Notes: a model not told the origin generated them from the sequence alone. A stretch of 64,000 bases of DNA from VRUE01 sp035693025 (GCA_035693025.1 DASSHI010000027.1:17434-81433), one strand, 5' to 3'. Counted from the first letter of the stretch, positions 1 to 7,586 are shown. A program made the numbers and translations.

Positions 1-1160
1 GATTCGATGACATCGCGATCGTTCCGTCGCGCCGCACCCGCGATCCCGACGACATAGACATCAGCTGGACCCTCGGTCCGTACCGCTTCGAGCTGCCGCT
101 CGTCGCCTCGGCGATGGACGGCGTGGTCAGTCCCGACACGGCCGTCCTCGTCAATCAGCTCGGCGGCCTCGGCGTGCTCAACCTGGAGGGGATCTGGACC
201 CGCTTCGAGAACGCCGAGGAGCAGCTGGAGAAGGTCGCCGCCGCGCCCAAGCACGAGGCGACCAAGATCATGCAGGAGATCTACACCGAGCCGGTCAAGC
301 CGGAGCTGATCGGCAAGCGGATCGCCGAGATCAAGGAGCGGGGCGCGGTCGCCTGCGGCTCGCTGACGCCGCAGAAGGTGCGCGAGCACTACGAGATCGC
401 GGTGGAGGCGGGGATCGACATCCTCGTCATCCAGGGCACGGTGATCTCTGCCGAACACGTCTCGACCACAGTCGAGCCGCTCAACCTGAAGGAGTTCATC
501 GCCGAGGTGCCGGTGCCGACCGTGGTCGGCGGCTGCGCCTCCTACTCGACCGGGCTGCACCTGATGCGGACCGGCGCGGTCGGCGTTCTGGTCGGGGTCG
601 GTCCCGGCGCCGCCTGCACGACCCGCGGCGTGCTCGGCATCGGCGTGCCGCAGGCGACCGCGATCGCCGACGTGGCCGCCGCCCGCTCGCAGCACATGCT
701 GGAGACCGGGGAGTACGTCAACGTGATCGCCGACGGCGGCATGCGCACCGGCGGCGACGTCTCCAAGGCGATCGCCGTCGGCGCCGACTCGGTGATGGTC
801 GGCTCGCCGCTGGCCCGCGCCAAGGAGGCGCCCGGTCGCGGCTTCCACTGGGGGATGGCGACCTTCCATCCCTCGCTGCCCCGCGGCACCCGCGTCTCGA
901 CCAAGCAGGACGGGACGATGGAGGAGATCCTGCTCGGGCCGGCTCAGGAGAACGACGGCACCTTCAACCTGATGGGGGCGCTGAAAACCTCGATGGCCAC
1001 GACCGGCTACGAGGACATCCGCAGCTTCCAGCGGGCCGAGGTGATGGTCGCGCCGGCGCTGATGAGCGAGGGGAAGAAGCTGCAGACCGAGCAGGCCGTT
1101 GGCATGGGCTCGAATGGTCGCGCGGCTGTTTCCGCGGGAGTTGCCGTATCGGATGACTAG
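1..1160 (+). CDS. guaB3: GuaB3-type IMP dehydrogenase/GMP reductase family protein, 5' end outside window
   Basis: The frame is open from base 3 and reads FDDIAIVPSRRTRDP, the usual start region of the short actinobacterial GuaB3 proteins, so the true start lies just upstream of the window. The active-site loop GPGAACTTRG carries the catalytic cysteine (codon 615-617), followed by the nucleotide-binding stretch with ADGGMRTGGDVSKA. No CBS pair is present, as is usual for GuaB3 as opposed to the classical GuaB. The family interconverts purine nucleotides (IMP/XMP or GMP/IMP); which direction this member favours cannot be read from sequence. The stop overlaps the start of guaA (ATGACTAG), suggesting translational coupling in a guanine nucleotide operon. 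Confidence 0.9.
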   Translation, partial: FDDIAIVPSRRTRDPDDIDISWTLGPYRFELPLVASAMDGVVSPDTAVLVNQLGGLGVLNLEGIWTRFENAEEQLEKVAAAPKHEATKIMQEIYTEPVKPELIGKRIAEIKERGAVACGSLTPQKVREHYEIAVEAGIDILVIQGTVISAEHVSTTVEPLNLKEFIAEVPVPTVVGGCASYSTGLHLMRTGAVGVLVGVGPGAACTTRGVLGIGVPQATAIADVAAARSQHMLETGEYVNVIADGGMRTGGDVSKAIAVGADSVMVGSPLARAKEAPGRGFHWGMATFHPSLPRGTRVSTKQDGTMEEILLGPAQENDGTFNLMGALKTSMATTGYEDIRSFQRAEVMVAPALMSEGKKLQTEQAVGMGSNGRAAVSAGVAVSDD

Positions 1161-2811
1161 CAGCCCCGACGCCGCCCGGCCGGCGGGTCCTGTCGCCGTA
1201 GGGGACCCCCCACCCCCTGCGGTCGCTAAAGCGTCCTCGGGGGCGGTCCCCCCTACGGCGCCACCCGCCGGAGGGGCGGTGGAGGAGGTGCTTGTCCTTG
1301 ATTTCGGGGGGCAGTACTCGCAGCTGATCGCCAGGCGGATTCGCGAATGCGGCGTGTTTGCGGAGCTGTTGCCGGCCAGCACCCCTGTGGAGAGGATTCG
1401 CGAGAGGGGGCCGCAGGCTCTCGTGTTGTCCGGTGGGCCGGCTTCGGTTTATGAGCCTGGCGCGCCGGCGTTTCCCGGCGAGCTGCTCGATTTGGGGATC
1501 CCGATGCTGGGGATCTGTTACGGGATGCAGGCAATGGTCCGGGCGTTGGGGGGGAAGGTCGAGGGGGCCGAGTCGGGGGAGTTCGGACGGACGGATCTGT
1601 CGCTGCGCAACGCGGGGGGGCGGCTTTTGGCCGGCCTGCCGGAGGAGCAGAGCTGCTGGATGAGCCACCGCGACGCGGTCTTCGAGCCGCCGCCGGGCTT
1701 CGAGGCTTTGGCCTCGACGCCTGCCTCGCCGGTCGCCGCCTGCGAGGCGCCGGAGCGCGGGCTGTATGGGATCCAGTTCCACCCGGAGGTCGTCCACACC
1801 CCCTACGGCACCGAGGTGCTGACCCGCTTCCTGCGTGAGATCGCCGGCTGTGAGGAGCAGTGGTCGGCCGAGTCGGTGATCGGTGAGCAGGTTGCGGCGA
1901 TCCGCGCCCAGGTCGGCGACGGACGCGTGATCTGCGGGCTCTCCGGCGGAGTCGATTCCTCGGTCGCGGCGCTGCTCGTCCACAGGGCGATCGGCGAGCA
2001 GCTGACCTGCGTCTTCGTCGACCACGGCCTGATGCGGCTCAACGAGGCCGAGCAGGTGGTCGAGGCCTTCGGCCAGTTCGGCATCCCGTTGGTCCACGTC
2101 GATGCCGAGGAGCGCTTCCTCGCCCGGCTCGCCGGCGAGGATGAGCCCGAGCGCAAGCGCAAGATCATCGGCGAGGAGTTCATCCGCGTCTTCGAGGAGG
2201 AGGCGGCGAAGCTCGAGGACGCCGCCTACCTCGTCCAGGGCACGCTCTACTCCGACGTGATCGAGTCCGGCGGCAGCGACGCCGCAGCCACGATCAAGTC
2301 CCATCACAACGTCGGCGGCCTGCCCGAGGATCTCGAGTTCGAGCTGGTCGAGCCGCTGCGGATGCTGTTCAAGGACGAGGTGCGGGCGGTCGGCGCCGAG
2401 CTCGGACTGCCCGAGCGGATGGTCTGGCGCCAGCCCTTCCCCGGCCCGGGGCTGGCGATCCGCATCGTCGGCGGCGAGGTCAACCGCGAGCGGCTCGACA
2501 TCCTGCGCGCCGCCGACGCGATCCTGCAGGAAGAGATCCGCGCCGCCGAGCTCTACCGCCGGCTCTGGCAGTCCTTCTGCGTCCTGCCCGTCGTGCGCTC
2601 GGTCGGGGTTCAGGGCGACGGGCGCACCTACGCGTATCCGATCGTGATCCGCGCGGTCACCTCCGACGATGCGATGACCGCCGACTGGGCCCGCCTCCCA
2701 TATGACCTGCTGGAGCGGGTCTCCAACCGGATCATCAACGAGATCGAAGACGTGAACCGGGTGGCGCTGGACATCTCCTCGAAGCCACCCGCGACGATCG
2801 AGTGGGAGTAG
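1153..2811 (+). CDS. guaA: GMP synthase (glutamine-hydrolysing)
   Basis: Converts XMP to GMP using glutamine ammonia and ATP in the cytoplasm. N-terminal class I glutamine amidotransferase domain with nucleophile motif GICYGMQ (Cys about residue 122) and FHPE histidine; then the ATP pyrophosphatase P-loop SGGVDSS (about residue 264) and the C-terminal dimerisation domain ending IEWE. The start chosen is the ATG at 1153, overlapping the guaB3 stop with GGGAG about 10 nt upstream. Residues about 10-40 are a Pro/Ala-rich stretch encoded by the palindromic repeat at 1180-1271, before the conserved VLVLDFGGQYSQ. A GTG at 1279 or 1288 preceded by GGAGGGG would leave the repeat untranslated, so whether the insert is in the protein is not settled. 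Confidence 0.95.
   Translation: MTSSPDAARPAGPVAVGDPPPPAVAKASSGAVPPTAPPAGGAVEEVLVLDFGGQYSQLIARRIRECGVFAELLPASTPVERIRERGPQALVLSGGPASVYEPGAPAFPGELLDLGIPMLGICYGMQAMVRALGGKVEGAESGEFGRTDLSLRNAGGRLLAGLPEEQSCWMSHRDAVFEPPPGFEALASTPASPVAACEAPERGLYGIQFHPEVVHTPYGTEVLTRFLREIAGCEEQWSAESVIGEQVAAIRAQVGDGRVICGLSGGVDSSVAALLVHRAIGEQLTCVFVDHGLMRLNEAEQVVEAFGQFGIPLVHVDAEERFLARLAGEDEPERKRKIIGEEFIRVFEEEAAKLEDAAYLVQGTLYSDVIESGGSDAAATIKSHHNVGGLPEDLEFELVEPLRMLFKDEVRAVGAELGLPERMVWRQPFPGPGLAIRIVGGEVNRERLDILRAADAILQEEIRAAELYRRLWQSFCVLPVVRSVGVQGDGRTYAYPIVIRAVTSDDAMTADWARLPYDLLERVSNRIINEIEDVNRVALDISSKPPATIEWE
1180..1271. repeat. 92-bp palindromic element, copy 1, at the 5' end of guaA
   Basis: Imperfect palindrome with outer arms CCGGCGGGT and ACCCGCCGG, inner arms CGCCGTAGGGG (1194-1204) and CCCCTACGGCG (1250-1260), and a tip CGCTAAAGCG. 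It is about 85% identical by my count to the 92-bp element at 5401-5492 in rpsI. In both places it is read in the same frame (GPV..GDPPPPAVA.ASSG.VPPT.PPA). Arm differences between the copies are compensatory, so the fold is conserved. Confidence 0.9.
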
Positions 2812-2851
2812 CTCGCCCTCCTTCGCGGTTTCGATAGCGACCCTCAGCCTG

Positions 2852-3640
2852 GTGCAGGCGCTGCTGGTTGCGCTGCCGCGGGCGCGGCGGTTCGCCTGGC
2901 TGGAGGCCTTTCGCAGCCCCTGGTGGGCGCTCGTGCCGGCGGGCTCGATCGTGGTCGTGATCGGGATCGTCGCCTGGGAGGGGGAATCGGCGACCGCGCT
3001 CTCCTGGCTGGCGCTGGTCGCGGTGCCGCCCTTCGCGGCGCTCGCCCTCGGCTGGTTGGTGCACGGCTCCCGGCCCGAGTGGGCCGCGGCGATCGCGCCG
3101 CTCTTCGTGGTCGCCTGGGCCTCGCCAGGATCGCTGCTCGGCGAGGCTGCGGCGACCGCGCTGACCGGCCTCGGCTGCATCGGCCTCGGCTGGCTGCTCG
3201 CCTCGGTCGCGCCGGCGCGCTGGCTGAAGTGGGGGATCTACGCGATGGCCACGGTCGACACCGTCTTCGTCGCCGCCGACCTGCTCCAGGGTCCCAACGC
3301 CGTCCTCACCGCCGCCGCCCCCAGCGGCCTGCCGCGCCTGCAGGCGATCCACTTCGGCTCGGCCCTGATGGGCTTCGGCGACCTCTTCATAGCCGCCACC
3401 CTGGGCTGCCTCCTGGCCCTCCCCGCCCGTCGGCGGCAGCTATTCGGGGCTGCGCTCGTAGCTGTGCTGGGGCTTGGGTTCGACCTGCTCTTCTTCGCCG
3501 TCGACACGCTGCCGGCCACGGTCCCGGTCGCCCTCGCGCTGGCCCTCATCGAGTTACGCGACCGCCTACGCGCCGGCGACCCGGGTGATCGCGAAGATCA
3601 GGGCGAAGCCCGACGCCGTGAGGGCGACTTTGCCCCATGA
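2852..3640 (+). CDS. Polytopic membrane protein with GxGD and PAL-like motifs (presenilin/SPP-like candidate)
   Basis: 262 residues from a GTG start, about seven to nine hydrophobic segments, and a charged C-terminal tail. One membrane segment carries Asp136 (MATVDTVFVAAD). The next carries GFGD at 174-177 (ALMGFGDLFIA). A last segment begins LPATVPVAL at about 220. Two intramembrane aspartates, the second in GxGD, followed by a PAL-like motif, is the signature layout of presenilin and signal peptide peptidase intramembrane proteases. No cytoplasmic domain is recognised. The match is motif-level only, so a plain hypothetical membrane protein remains possible. It lies 40 bp after guaA and its 3' end overlaps the convergent ZIP gene by 75 nt. 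Confidence 0.6.
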   Translation: MQALLVALPRARRFAWLEAFRSPWWALVPAGSIVVVIGIVAWEGESATALSWLALVAVPPFAALALGWLVHGSRPEWAAAIAPLFVVAWASPGSLLGEAAATALTGLGCIGLGWLLASVAPARWLKWGIYAMATVDTVFVAADLLQGPNAVLTAAAPSGLPRLQAIHFGSALMGFGDLFIAATLGCLLALPARRRQLFGAALVAVLGLGFDLLFFAVDTLPATVPVALALALIELRDRLRAGDPGDREDQGEARRREGDFAP

Positions 3641-4285
3641 GGCGTGGGCATGCGCCTCGGGCAGTAGGTCGGTCGCGCCCATGTAGAGGAAGAAGCCGCT
3701 GTAGATGCAGAGGATGTAGCCGAGCGTCTCGTCGGGGACGCTGGCAAAGGAGCCGACGATTGCGCCGAGGAGGGGGGCGATCGCGTCGATTCGCAGCCAT
3801 TTCGCCGCCTGCGCGCGATCGCCGGATTGGCTGAGGACGAAGCTGACCGTGTTCAGGCCGTCGGCGAAGTCGTGGCTGATCACCGCGATGAAGACGAGGA
3901 AGCCCGTGGTCGAGTTGAGGCTGAAGGCGAGGCCGATGCCGAGGCCGTCGATGAAGCTGTGGATCGAGAGACCGAACGCCCCCAGCACGCCGACACGCTC
4001 GTGCGCACGCGCCTCTTCGGGATCGTCGCGGTGGTGGAGAACCAGAGCGCGCTCGGCAAAGAAGAAGGTGAGAAAGCCGATGGCGACGAGGAGGGTCGCC
4101 TTGTTCGCGTCGCCGACGCTGTCGATCCCCTCCGGCAGGACGTCGAAGAGAGCGACCGCGATCACGACGCCTCCGGTCAGCGCGATCACGGTCGGCAGCG
4201 TGTGCGAGAGGCGCAGGGCGATCCGCCCACCGATCAGCGTGGCGATCACCGTGAGGCAGGCGAGGGGGATTGCAACTGCAGGCAT
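3566..4285 (-). CDS. ZIP-family divalent metal (zinc) transporter
   Basis: 239-residue inner-membrane protein from ATG at 4285 (MPAVAIPLAC). It has the ZIP pattern of about eight helices, with metal-binding helices carrying LSIHSFIDGLGIG and AVISHDFADGLNTV (His and Asp in helices IV and V) and a His-containing loop ALVLHHRDDPEEARAHER. ZIP proteins import Zn(2+) or related metals. It lies 13 bp downstream of a Fur-family regulator on the same strand, so the two probably form a zinc-responsive operon. A long in-frame upstream extension is ignored because it is antisense to the regulator and shows no ZIP similarity. Confidence 0.88.
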   Translation of the reverse strand: MPAVAIPLACLTVIATLIGGRIALRLSHTLPTVIALTGGVVIAVALFDVLPEGIDSVGDANKATLLVAIGFLTFFFAERALVLHHRDDPEEARAHERVGVLGAFGLSIHSFIDGLGIGLAFSLNSTTGFLVFIAVISHDFADGLNTVSFVLSQSGDRAQAAKWLRIDAIAPLLGAIVGSFASVPDETLGYILCIYSGFFLYMGATDLLPEAHAHASWGKVALTASGFALIFAITRVAGA

Positions 4286-4298
4286 TGCTGGGGTTCGC

Positions 4299-4715
4299 TC
4301 AGCTCGCCCGGCAGTCGGGACAGCGGCCGCGCAGGACCACGTCGTGGGTGGCGACTTCGAAGTCCGCCGTATGCCCGACCGCCTCGATCGCCCGCTCCAG
4401 AGAGCGGTCGGAGAAGGGGGCCAGTCGGCCGCATTCTTCGCAGACCAGGTGATGGTGGTGCTCGCCCGCATCGACCCGCTCGTAGCCCGCCGCGTCGCCA
4501 CCGATCTCGACCCGCTGGACGAGACGCAGCTGTTCGAGCTGGTCGAGCGTGCGGTAGACGCTGGCGCGCCCAACCGAGTCGAGGCGCCGATCGATCTCCA
4601 GCGCGGTGAGGGCGCAGGGCTCGGCTGCCAGCAGCTCGATCACCTCGCGCCGCGCCGCGCCGCTCCGATAGCCCGCCTCGTCGAGGCGGTGGACCGCTGT
4701 CTCTGCCCAGTTCAC
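4299..4715 (-). CDS. zur: Fur-family metalloregulator, probably Zur
   Basis: 138 residues from GTG. N-terminal winged helix (SVGRASVYRTLDQLEQLRLVQR), then the metal-binding region with GEHHHHLVCEECG and a C-terminal CPDC, giving the four-cysteine structural zinc site of the family. Pairing with a ZIP transporter and the TGAnAnnnnnTnTCA operator upstream favour Zur over Fur or PerR. The start is supported by a TACCGT box (complement of 4723-4728) seven nt upstream, consistent with a leaderless transcript. The operator at 4737-4751 sits over the expected -35/spacer, implying autorepression by zinc-loaded protein. Confidence 0.85.
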   Translation of the reverse strand: MNWAETAVHRLDEAGYRSGAARREVIELLAAEPCALTALEIDRRLDSVGRASVYRTLDQLEQLRLVQRVEIGGDAAGYERVDAGEHHHHLVCEECGRLAPFSDRSLERAIEAVGHTADFEVATHDVVLRGRCPDCRAS

Positions 4716-4736
4716 GGCCTAGACGGTAGCAAAGAA

Positions 4737-4751
4737 TGAGACTCGTTCTCA
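4737..4751. promoter_or_regulatory. Candidate Zur operator
   Basis: TGAGACTCGTTCTCA is an inverted repeat matching the 15-bp actinobacterial Zur pattern TGAnAnnnnnTnTCA. It lies 8 bp upstream of the -10-like TACCGT of the minus-strand regulator gene, where repressor would block RNA polymerase. It is also about 126 bp upstream of rplM, so an effect on the ribosomal protein genes is possible but speculative. Confidence 0.6.
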
Positions 4752-4876
4752 GAAGCGCACGCTCAGCTGTACGCGTCCCTCCTATAGGAGCCCGGGCCGC
4801 AGGACCCCGTGCGCGCCAACTCGGCGCGGCGGCTATCATCCCGGAGCCGCTGGGGCCTCCCCGCGGCTTTTCTCTG

Positions 4877-5308
4877 ATGAAGACGTACGTCGCCAAACCC
4901 ACCGATCGCCGGCGCGACTGGCTGGTCGTCGATGCCGAGGGGCAGACCCTGGGCCGTTTGGCGACCCGCATCGCCGATGCCCTGCGCGGCAAGCGCAAGC
5001 CCGAGTACACGCCGCACGTCGACACCGGCGACTTCGTCGTCGTCGTCAACGCCGAGAAGATCCACGTGACCGGGAACAAGATGGAGCAGAAGCGCTACTG
5101 GCGCCACTCCGGCTACCCGGGCGGGATCAAGTCCCGCACCCTCGCCGAGATGCTCGACCGCCGCCCCGAGGAGGTGATCCGCAAGGCGGTGAAGGGGATG
5201 CTTCCCCGTAACCGCCTGGCCCGTAAGCAGCTGACCAAGCTCAAGGTCTACGCCGGTCCGGATCATCCCCACGCGGCGCAGAAACCACAGCCGATGGAGA
5301 TCAAGTGA
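4877..5308 (+). CDS. rplM: 50S ribosomal protein L13
   Basis: 143 residues starting MKTYVAKPTD, a normal L13 length. Core motifs DAEGQTLGRLAT, KRYWRHSGYPGG and GMLPRNRLARKQL are all present. L13 is an early-assembly protein of the large subunit and pairs with S9 in one operon in nearly all bacteria, as here: the rplM stop overlaps the rpsI start (TGATG). An upstream in-frame extension to 4736 is rejected because the family starts at MKTY. A TATCAT box around 4833 is a plausible -10 for a leadered transcript. Confidence 0.97.
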   Translation: MKTYVAKPTDRRRDWLVVDAEGQTLGRLATRIADALRGKRKPEYTPHVDTGDFVVVVNAEKIHVTGNKMEQKRYWRHSGYPGGIKSRTLAEMLDRRPEEVIRKAVKGMLPRNRLARKQLTKLKVYAGPDHPHAAQKPQPMEIK

Positions 5309-6177
5309 TGGCAGACGAGCCGCAGGACCAAGAGACTTCCGAAGAGCAGCAGCAGGACGAGCAGCCTCAGGACGAGGCGTCGCGGGACGCGGCCGATCGG
5401 GACGCGGGTCCTGTCGACGCAGGGGACCCACCTCCCCCTGCGGTCGCTGAAGCGTCCTCGGGGGAGGTTCCCCCTACGTCGCCACCCGCGTCAGATGCGC
5501 CTGAGGCTGACGCCGAGGATGAGACCTCCGCAGAGGAGCCTGTGGAGCCCCCTGCCGCTGAGCAGGCTGAGGAAGCTGGGCCCGCTCCCAAGGAGGAGAA
5601 GAAGAAGGACGTGATTCCGGGGGCTGACCTCGAGCCGATCGCGGTCGAGCCGGATGAGCGGCCGTTGAGCGCCGAGGAGCAGGCACGGCGCGAAGCCGAG
5701 GAGGAGGAGCGCCGGGCGCGCGAAGCCGCTCTGAGCGGCGACTCCGAGGAGGAGCAGGCGGCGAGCCGGGCCCCGGCCAAGATCGAGGGCGACTCGCGCT
5801 ACCTGGCGACCGGCAAACGCAAGAACGCGATCGCCCGCGTCACCCTGCTGCCAGGCAGCGGCTCCTTCCAGATCAACGGCCGTCCGATCGAGGAGTTCTT
5901 CCCCCGCCCCCTGCACCAGACGACGGCCCGCCAGGCGTTGGCCACCACCGGCTACGAGGGCAGCGTCGACGTACGCGTCAGGGTCCACGGCGGCGGCGTC
6001 AGCGGTCAGGCCGGCGCGGTGCGCCACGGAATCGCCCGGGCGCTGACCGAGGTCGACCCGGAGTTGCGCGGCGAGCTCAAGCGGCGCGGCTTCCTGACCC
6101 GCGACGCGCGCGCCAAGGAGCGCCGCAAGGCGGGGTTGAAGAAGGCCCGCAAGCGGCCGCAGTTCTCCAAGCGCTGA
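5308..6177 (+). CDS. rpsI: 30S ribosomal protein S9 with long acidic N-terminal extension
   Basis: The C-terminal ~130 residues are a normal S9: SRYLATGKRKNAIARVTLLPG, GGGVSGQAGAVRHGIARAL, and the basic tail ending KRPQFSKR that reaches the decoding site. In front is an extension of about 160 residues, very rich in Glu, Asp, Gln, Ala and Pro and probably disordered. Actinobacterial S9 proteins often have a short acidic leader, but this one is unusually long. Residues roughly 32-62 are encoded by the palindromic element at 5401-5492. Start ATG 5308 overlaps the rplM stop; a GTG at 5305 directly before it is an alternative. Confidence 0.95.
   Translation: MADEPQDQETSEEQQQDEQPQDEASRDAADRDAGPVDAGDPPPPAVAEASSGEVPPTSPPASDAPEADAEDETSAEEPVEPPAAEQAEEAGPAPKEEKKKDVIPGADLEPIAVEPDERPLSAEEQARREAEEEERRAREAALSGDSEEEQAASRAPAKIEGDSRYLATGKRKNAIARVTLLPGSGSFQINGRPIEEFFPRPLHQTTARQALATTGYEGSVDVRVRVHGGGVSGQAGAVRHGIARALTEVDPELRGELKRRGFLTRDARAKERRKAGLKKARKRPQFSKR
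5401..5492. repeat. 92-bp palindromic element, copy 2, inside rpsI
   Basis: Outer arms GACGCGGGT and ACCCGCGTC, with the same internal layout as the copy in guaA. Where the left arm changes GCC to GAC relative to copy 1, the right arm changes GGC to GTC, so pairing is kept. It lies wholly within the acidic extension of S9 and is read in the same frame as in guaA. Confidence 0.9.
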
Positions 6178-6193
6178 CGAGGTCGGTTTGACT

Positions 6194-7558
6194 ATGGAGC
6201 GCAAGCTCTTCGGAACCGATGGGGTCCGAGGGGAGGCTGGGACGTTCCTCACGGCCGAGCTGGCGCTCGCCCTCGGTCGCGCGGCGACCGAGTCGCTGGA
6301 ATCGCCCCGGCCGCAGGTGCTGATCGTGCGCGACACGCGCGAGTCCGGGCCGATGCTCGAAGCGGCGCTCGCCGCCGGGGTCGCCGAGGCCGGGGGGGAT
6401 GCGCTGCTCGGCGGCGTCCTGCCGACTCCGGCCGCCGCCATCCTCGTACGCAAGCTCGGCCTCGACCTGGCCGCCGTGGTCTCGGCATCGCACAATCCCT
6501 ACCCGGACAACGGGATCAAGTTCTTCGCCGCCACCGGCAGCAAGCTCCCCGACGCTGCGGAGGTCGGCATCGAGGCCCTGCTCGCCGAGCGCCCCGAGGA
6601 GCGCCGTAGAGGTTTGAACCGGATAGCGGTTCAAACCTCTACGGCGTCCGGGGGGGGCGGGGGGTTCGGGCGGGTGCGGGAGCTGAGCGGTGGCGAAGAG
6701 GACTATCTGCGCGCCCTGGAGAGCGCCTTCCCACTCGACCTATCCGGGATCAAGGTGGCGCTCGACTGTGCCAACGGGGCGACCCACCGGGTCGGTCCCG
6801 CGATCTTCGAGCGGCTCGGGGCCGAGGTCGATGCGATCGCGGTCGAGCCCGACGGGCGCAACATCAACGACGGCTGCGGCTCGACCCACCTGGACAACCT
6901 GGCGGAGCACGTCGTCTCTTCCGGCGCCACGGTCGGCTTTGCCTTCGACGGCGACGGCGACCGGGTCCTCGCCGTCGACGGCGACGGACGCACCCACGAC
7001 GGCGACGAGCTGATCGCCCTGCTGGCACGTGGCCAGGCGAAACGCGACGAGCTCGGTGGCGGCGTCGCCGTGACCGTGATGAGCAACTACGGATTCCATC
7101 GCGCGATGGAGGACGCCGGGGTCGAGGTCGCCGTGACCAAGGTCGGCGACCGCTACGTGCTCGACGAGTTGCGCGAGCGCGACTGGGCGCTGGGAGGCGA
7201 GCAGTCGGGCCACATCATCGACATGCGCTTCGCCGCGACCGGCGACGGGATCGCCGCGGCGTTGATGACGATGCGCGAGCTCGGCGAGCGCGACCTCGCT
7301 TCGGTCGAGGCGATGGAGAAGCTGCCGCAGACGCTGGTCAACGTCGAGGTCGCCGACCGCGAGGCGATTGCGGGTGCGACCGTCGTCTGGGAGGCGGTCG
7401 AGCGCGCCGGCGCGGAGCTCGAGGGCCGCGGGCGAGTCCTCCTGCGCCCCTCCGGCACCGAGCCGCTCGTGCGCGTGATGGCCGAGGCGCCGAGCGCAGA
7501 GGAGGCCGACGCGGTCTGCAAGCGCCTCGCCGATTTGGTGCGCGAAGAGCTGGGCTGA
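6194..7558 (+). CDS. glmM: Phosphoglucosamine mutase
   Basis: Isomerises glucosamine-6-phosphate to glucosamine-1-phosphate for UDP-GlcNAc and peptidoglycan. 454 residues from ATG 6194 (TTG at 6188 is an alternative). FGTDGVRG at the N-terminus, phosphoserine loop SASHNPYPDN with Ser about residue 99, metal loop DGDGDR at 252-257, and the sugar/phosphate loops GGEQSGH and RPSGTEPLVRV. Residues 137-151 are encoded exactly by the 45-bp hairpin at 6602-6646 and are followed by a glycine run. This insert uses codons such as AGA, TTG and ATA that are scarce around it. The insertion is in a linker between domains 1 and 2, so the enzyme is probably still active. glmS follows 28 bp later. Confidence 0.95.
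   Translation: MERKLFGTDGVRGEAGTFLTAELALALGRAATESLESPRPQVLIVRDTRESGPMLEAALAAGVAEAGGDALLGGVLPTPAAAILVRKLGLDLAAVVSASHNPYPDNGIKFFAATGSKLPDAAEVGIEALLAERPEERRRGLNRIAVQTSTASGGGGGFGRVRELSGGEEDYLRALESAFPLDLSGIKVALDCANGATHRVGPAIFERLGAEVDAIAVEPDGRNINDGCGSTHLDNLAEHVVSSGATVGFAFDGDGDRVLAVDGDGRTHDGDELIALLARGQAKRDELGGGVAVTVMSNYGFHRAMEDAGVEVAVTKVGDRYVLDELRERDWALGGEQSGHIIDMRFAATGDGIAAALMTMRELGERDLASVEAMEKLPQTLVNVEVADREAIAGATVVWEAVERAGAELEGRGRVLLRPSGTEPLVRVMAEAPSAEEADAVCKRLADLVREELG
6602..6646. repeat. 45-bp perfect inverted repeat inserted in frame in glmM
   Basis: Two perfect 20-bp arms (6602-6621 and 6627-6646) around a 5-nt loop GATAG. The ends CGCCGTAGAGG and CCTCTACGGCG resemble the inner arms CGCCGTAGGGG/CCCCTACGGCG of the guaA element. 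The length is exactly 15 codons, so the reading frame is preserved. The inner part (GTTTGAACCG) is AT-richer than its surroundings. Confidence 0.92.
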
Positions 7559-7569
7559 CGCGCCCCCCG

Positions 7570-7575
7570 TACCCT
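7570..7575 (+). promoter_or_regulatory. -10-like TACCCT of glmS
   Basis: TACCCT lies 11 nt before the glmS ATG at 7587 and there is no Shine-Dalgarno sequence, fitting a leaderless or near-leaderless transcript starting between glmM and glmS. Confidence 0.4.
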
Positions 7576-7586
7576 GTACGCCTTCT

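Noticed and set aside
964..3180. Minus-strand frame of over 700 codons opposite guaA
   Set aside because: No recognisable domain; guaA on the plus strand has complete motifs.
4736..4876. In-frame N-terminal extension of L13 to 4736
   Set aside because: Family proteins start at MKTY; the extension covers the Zur operator and promoter region.
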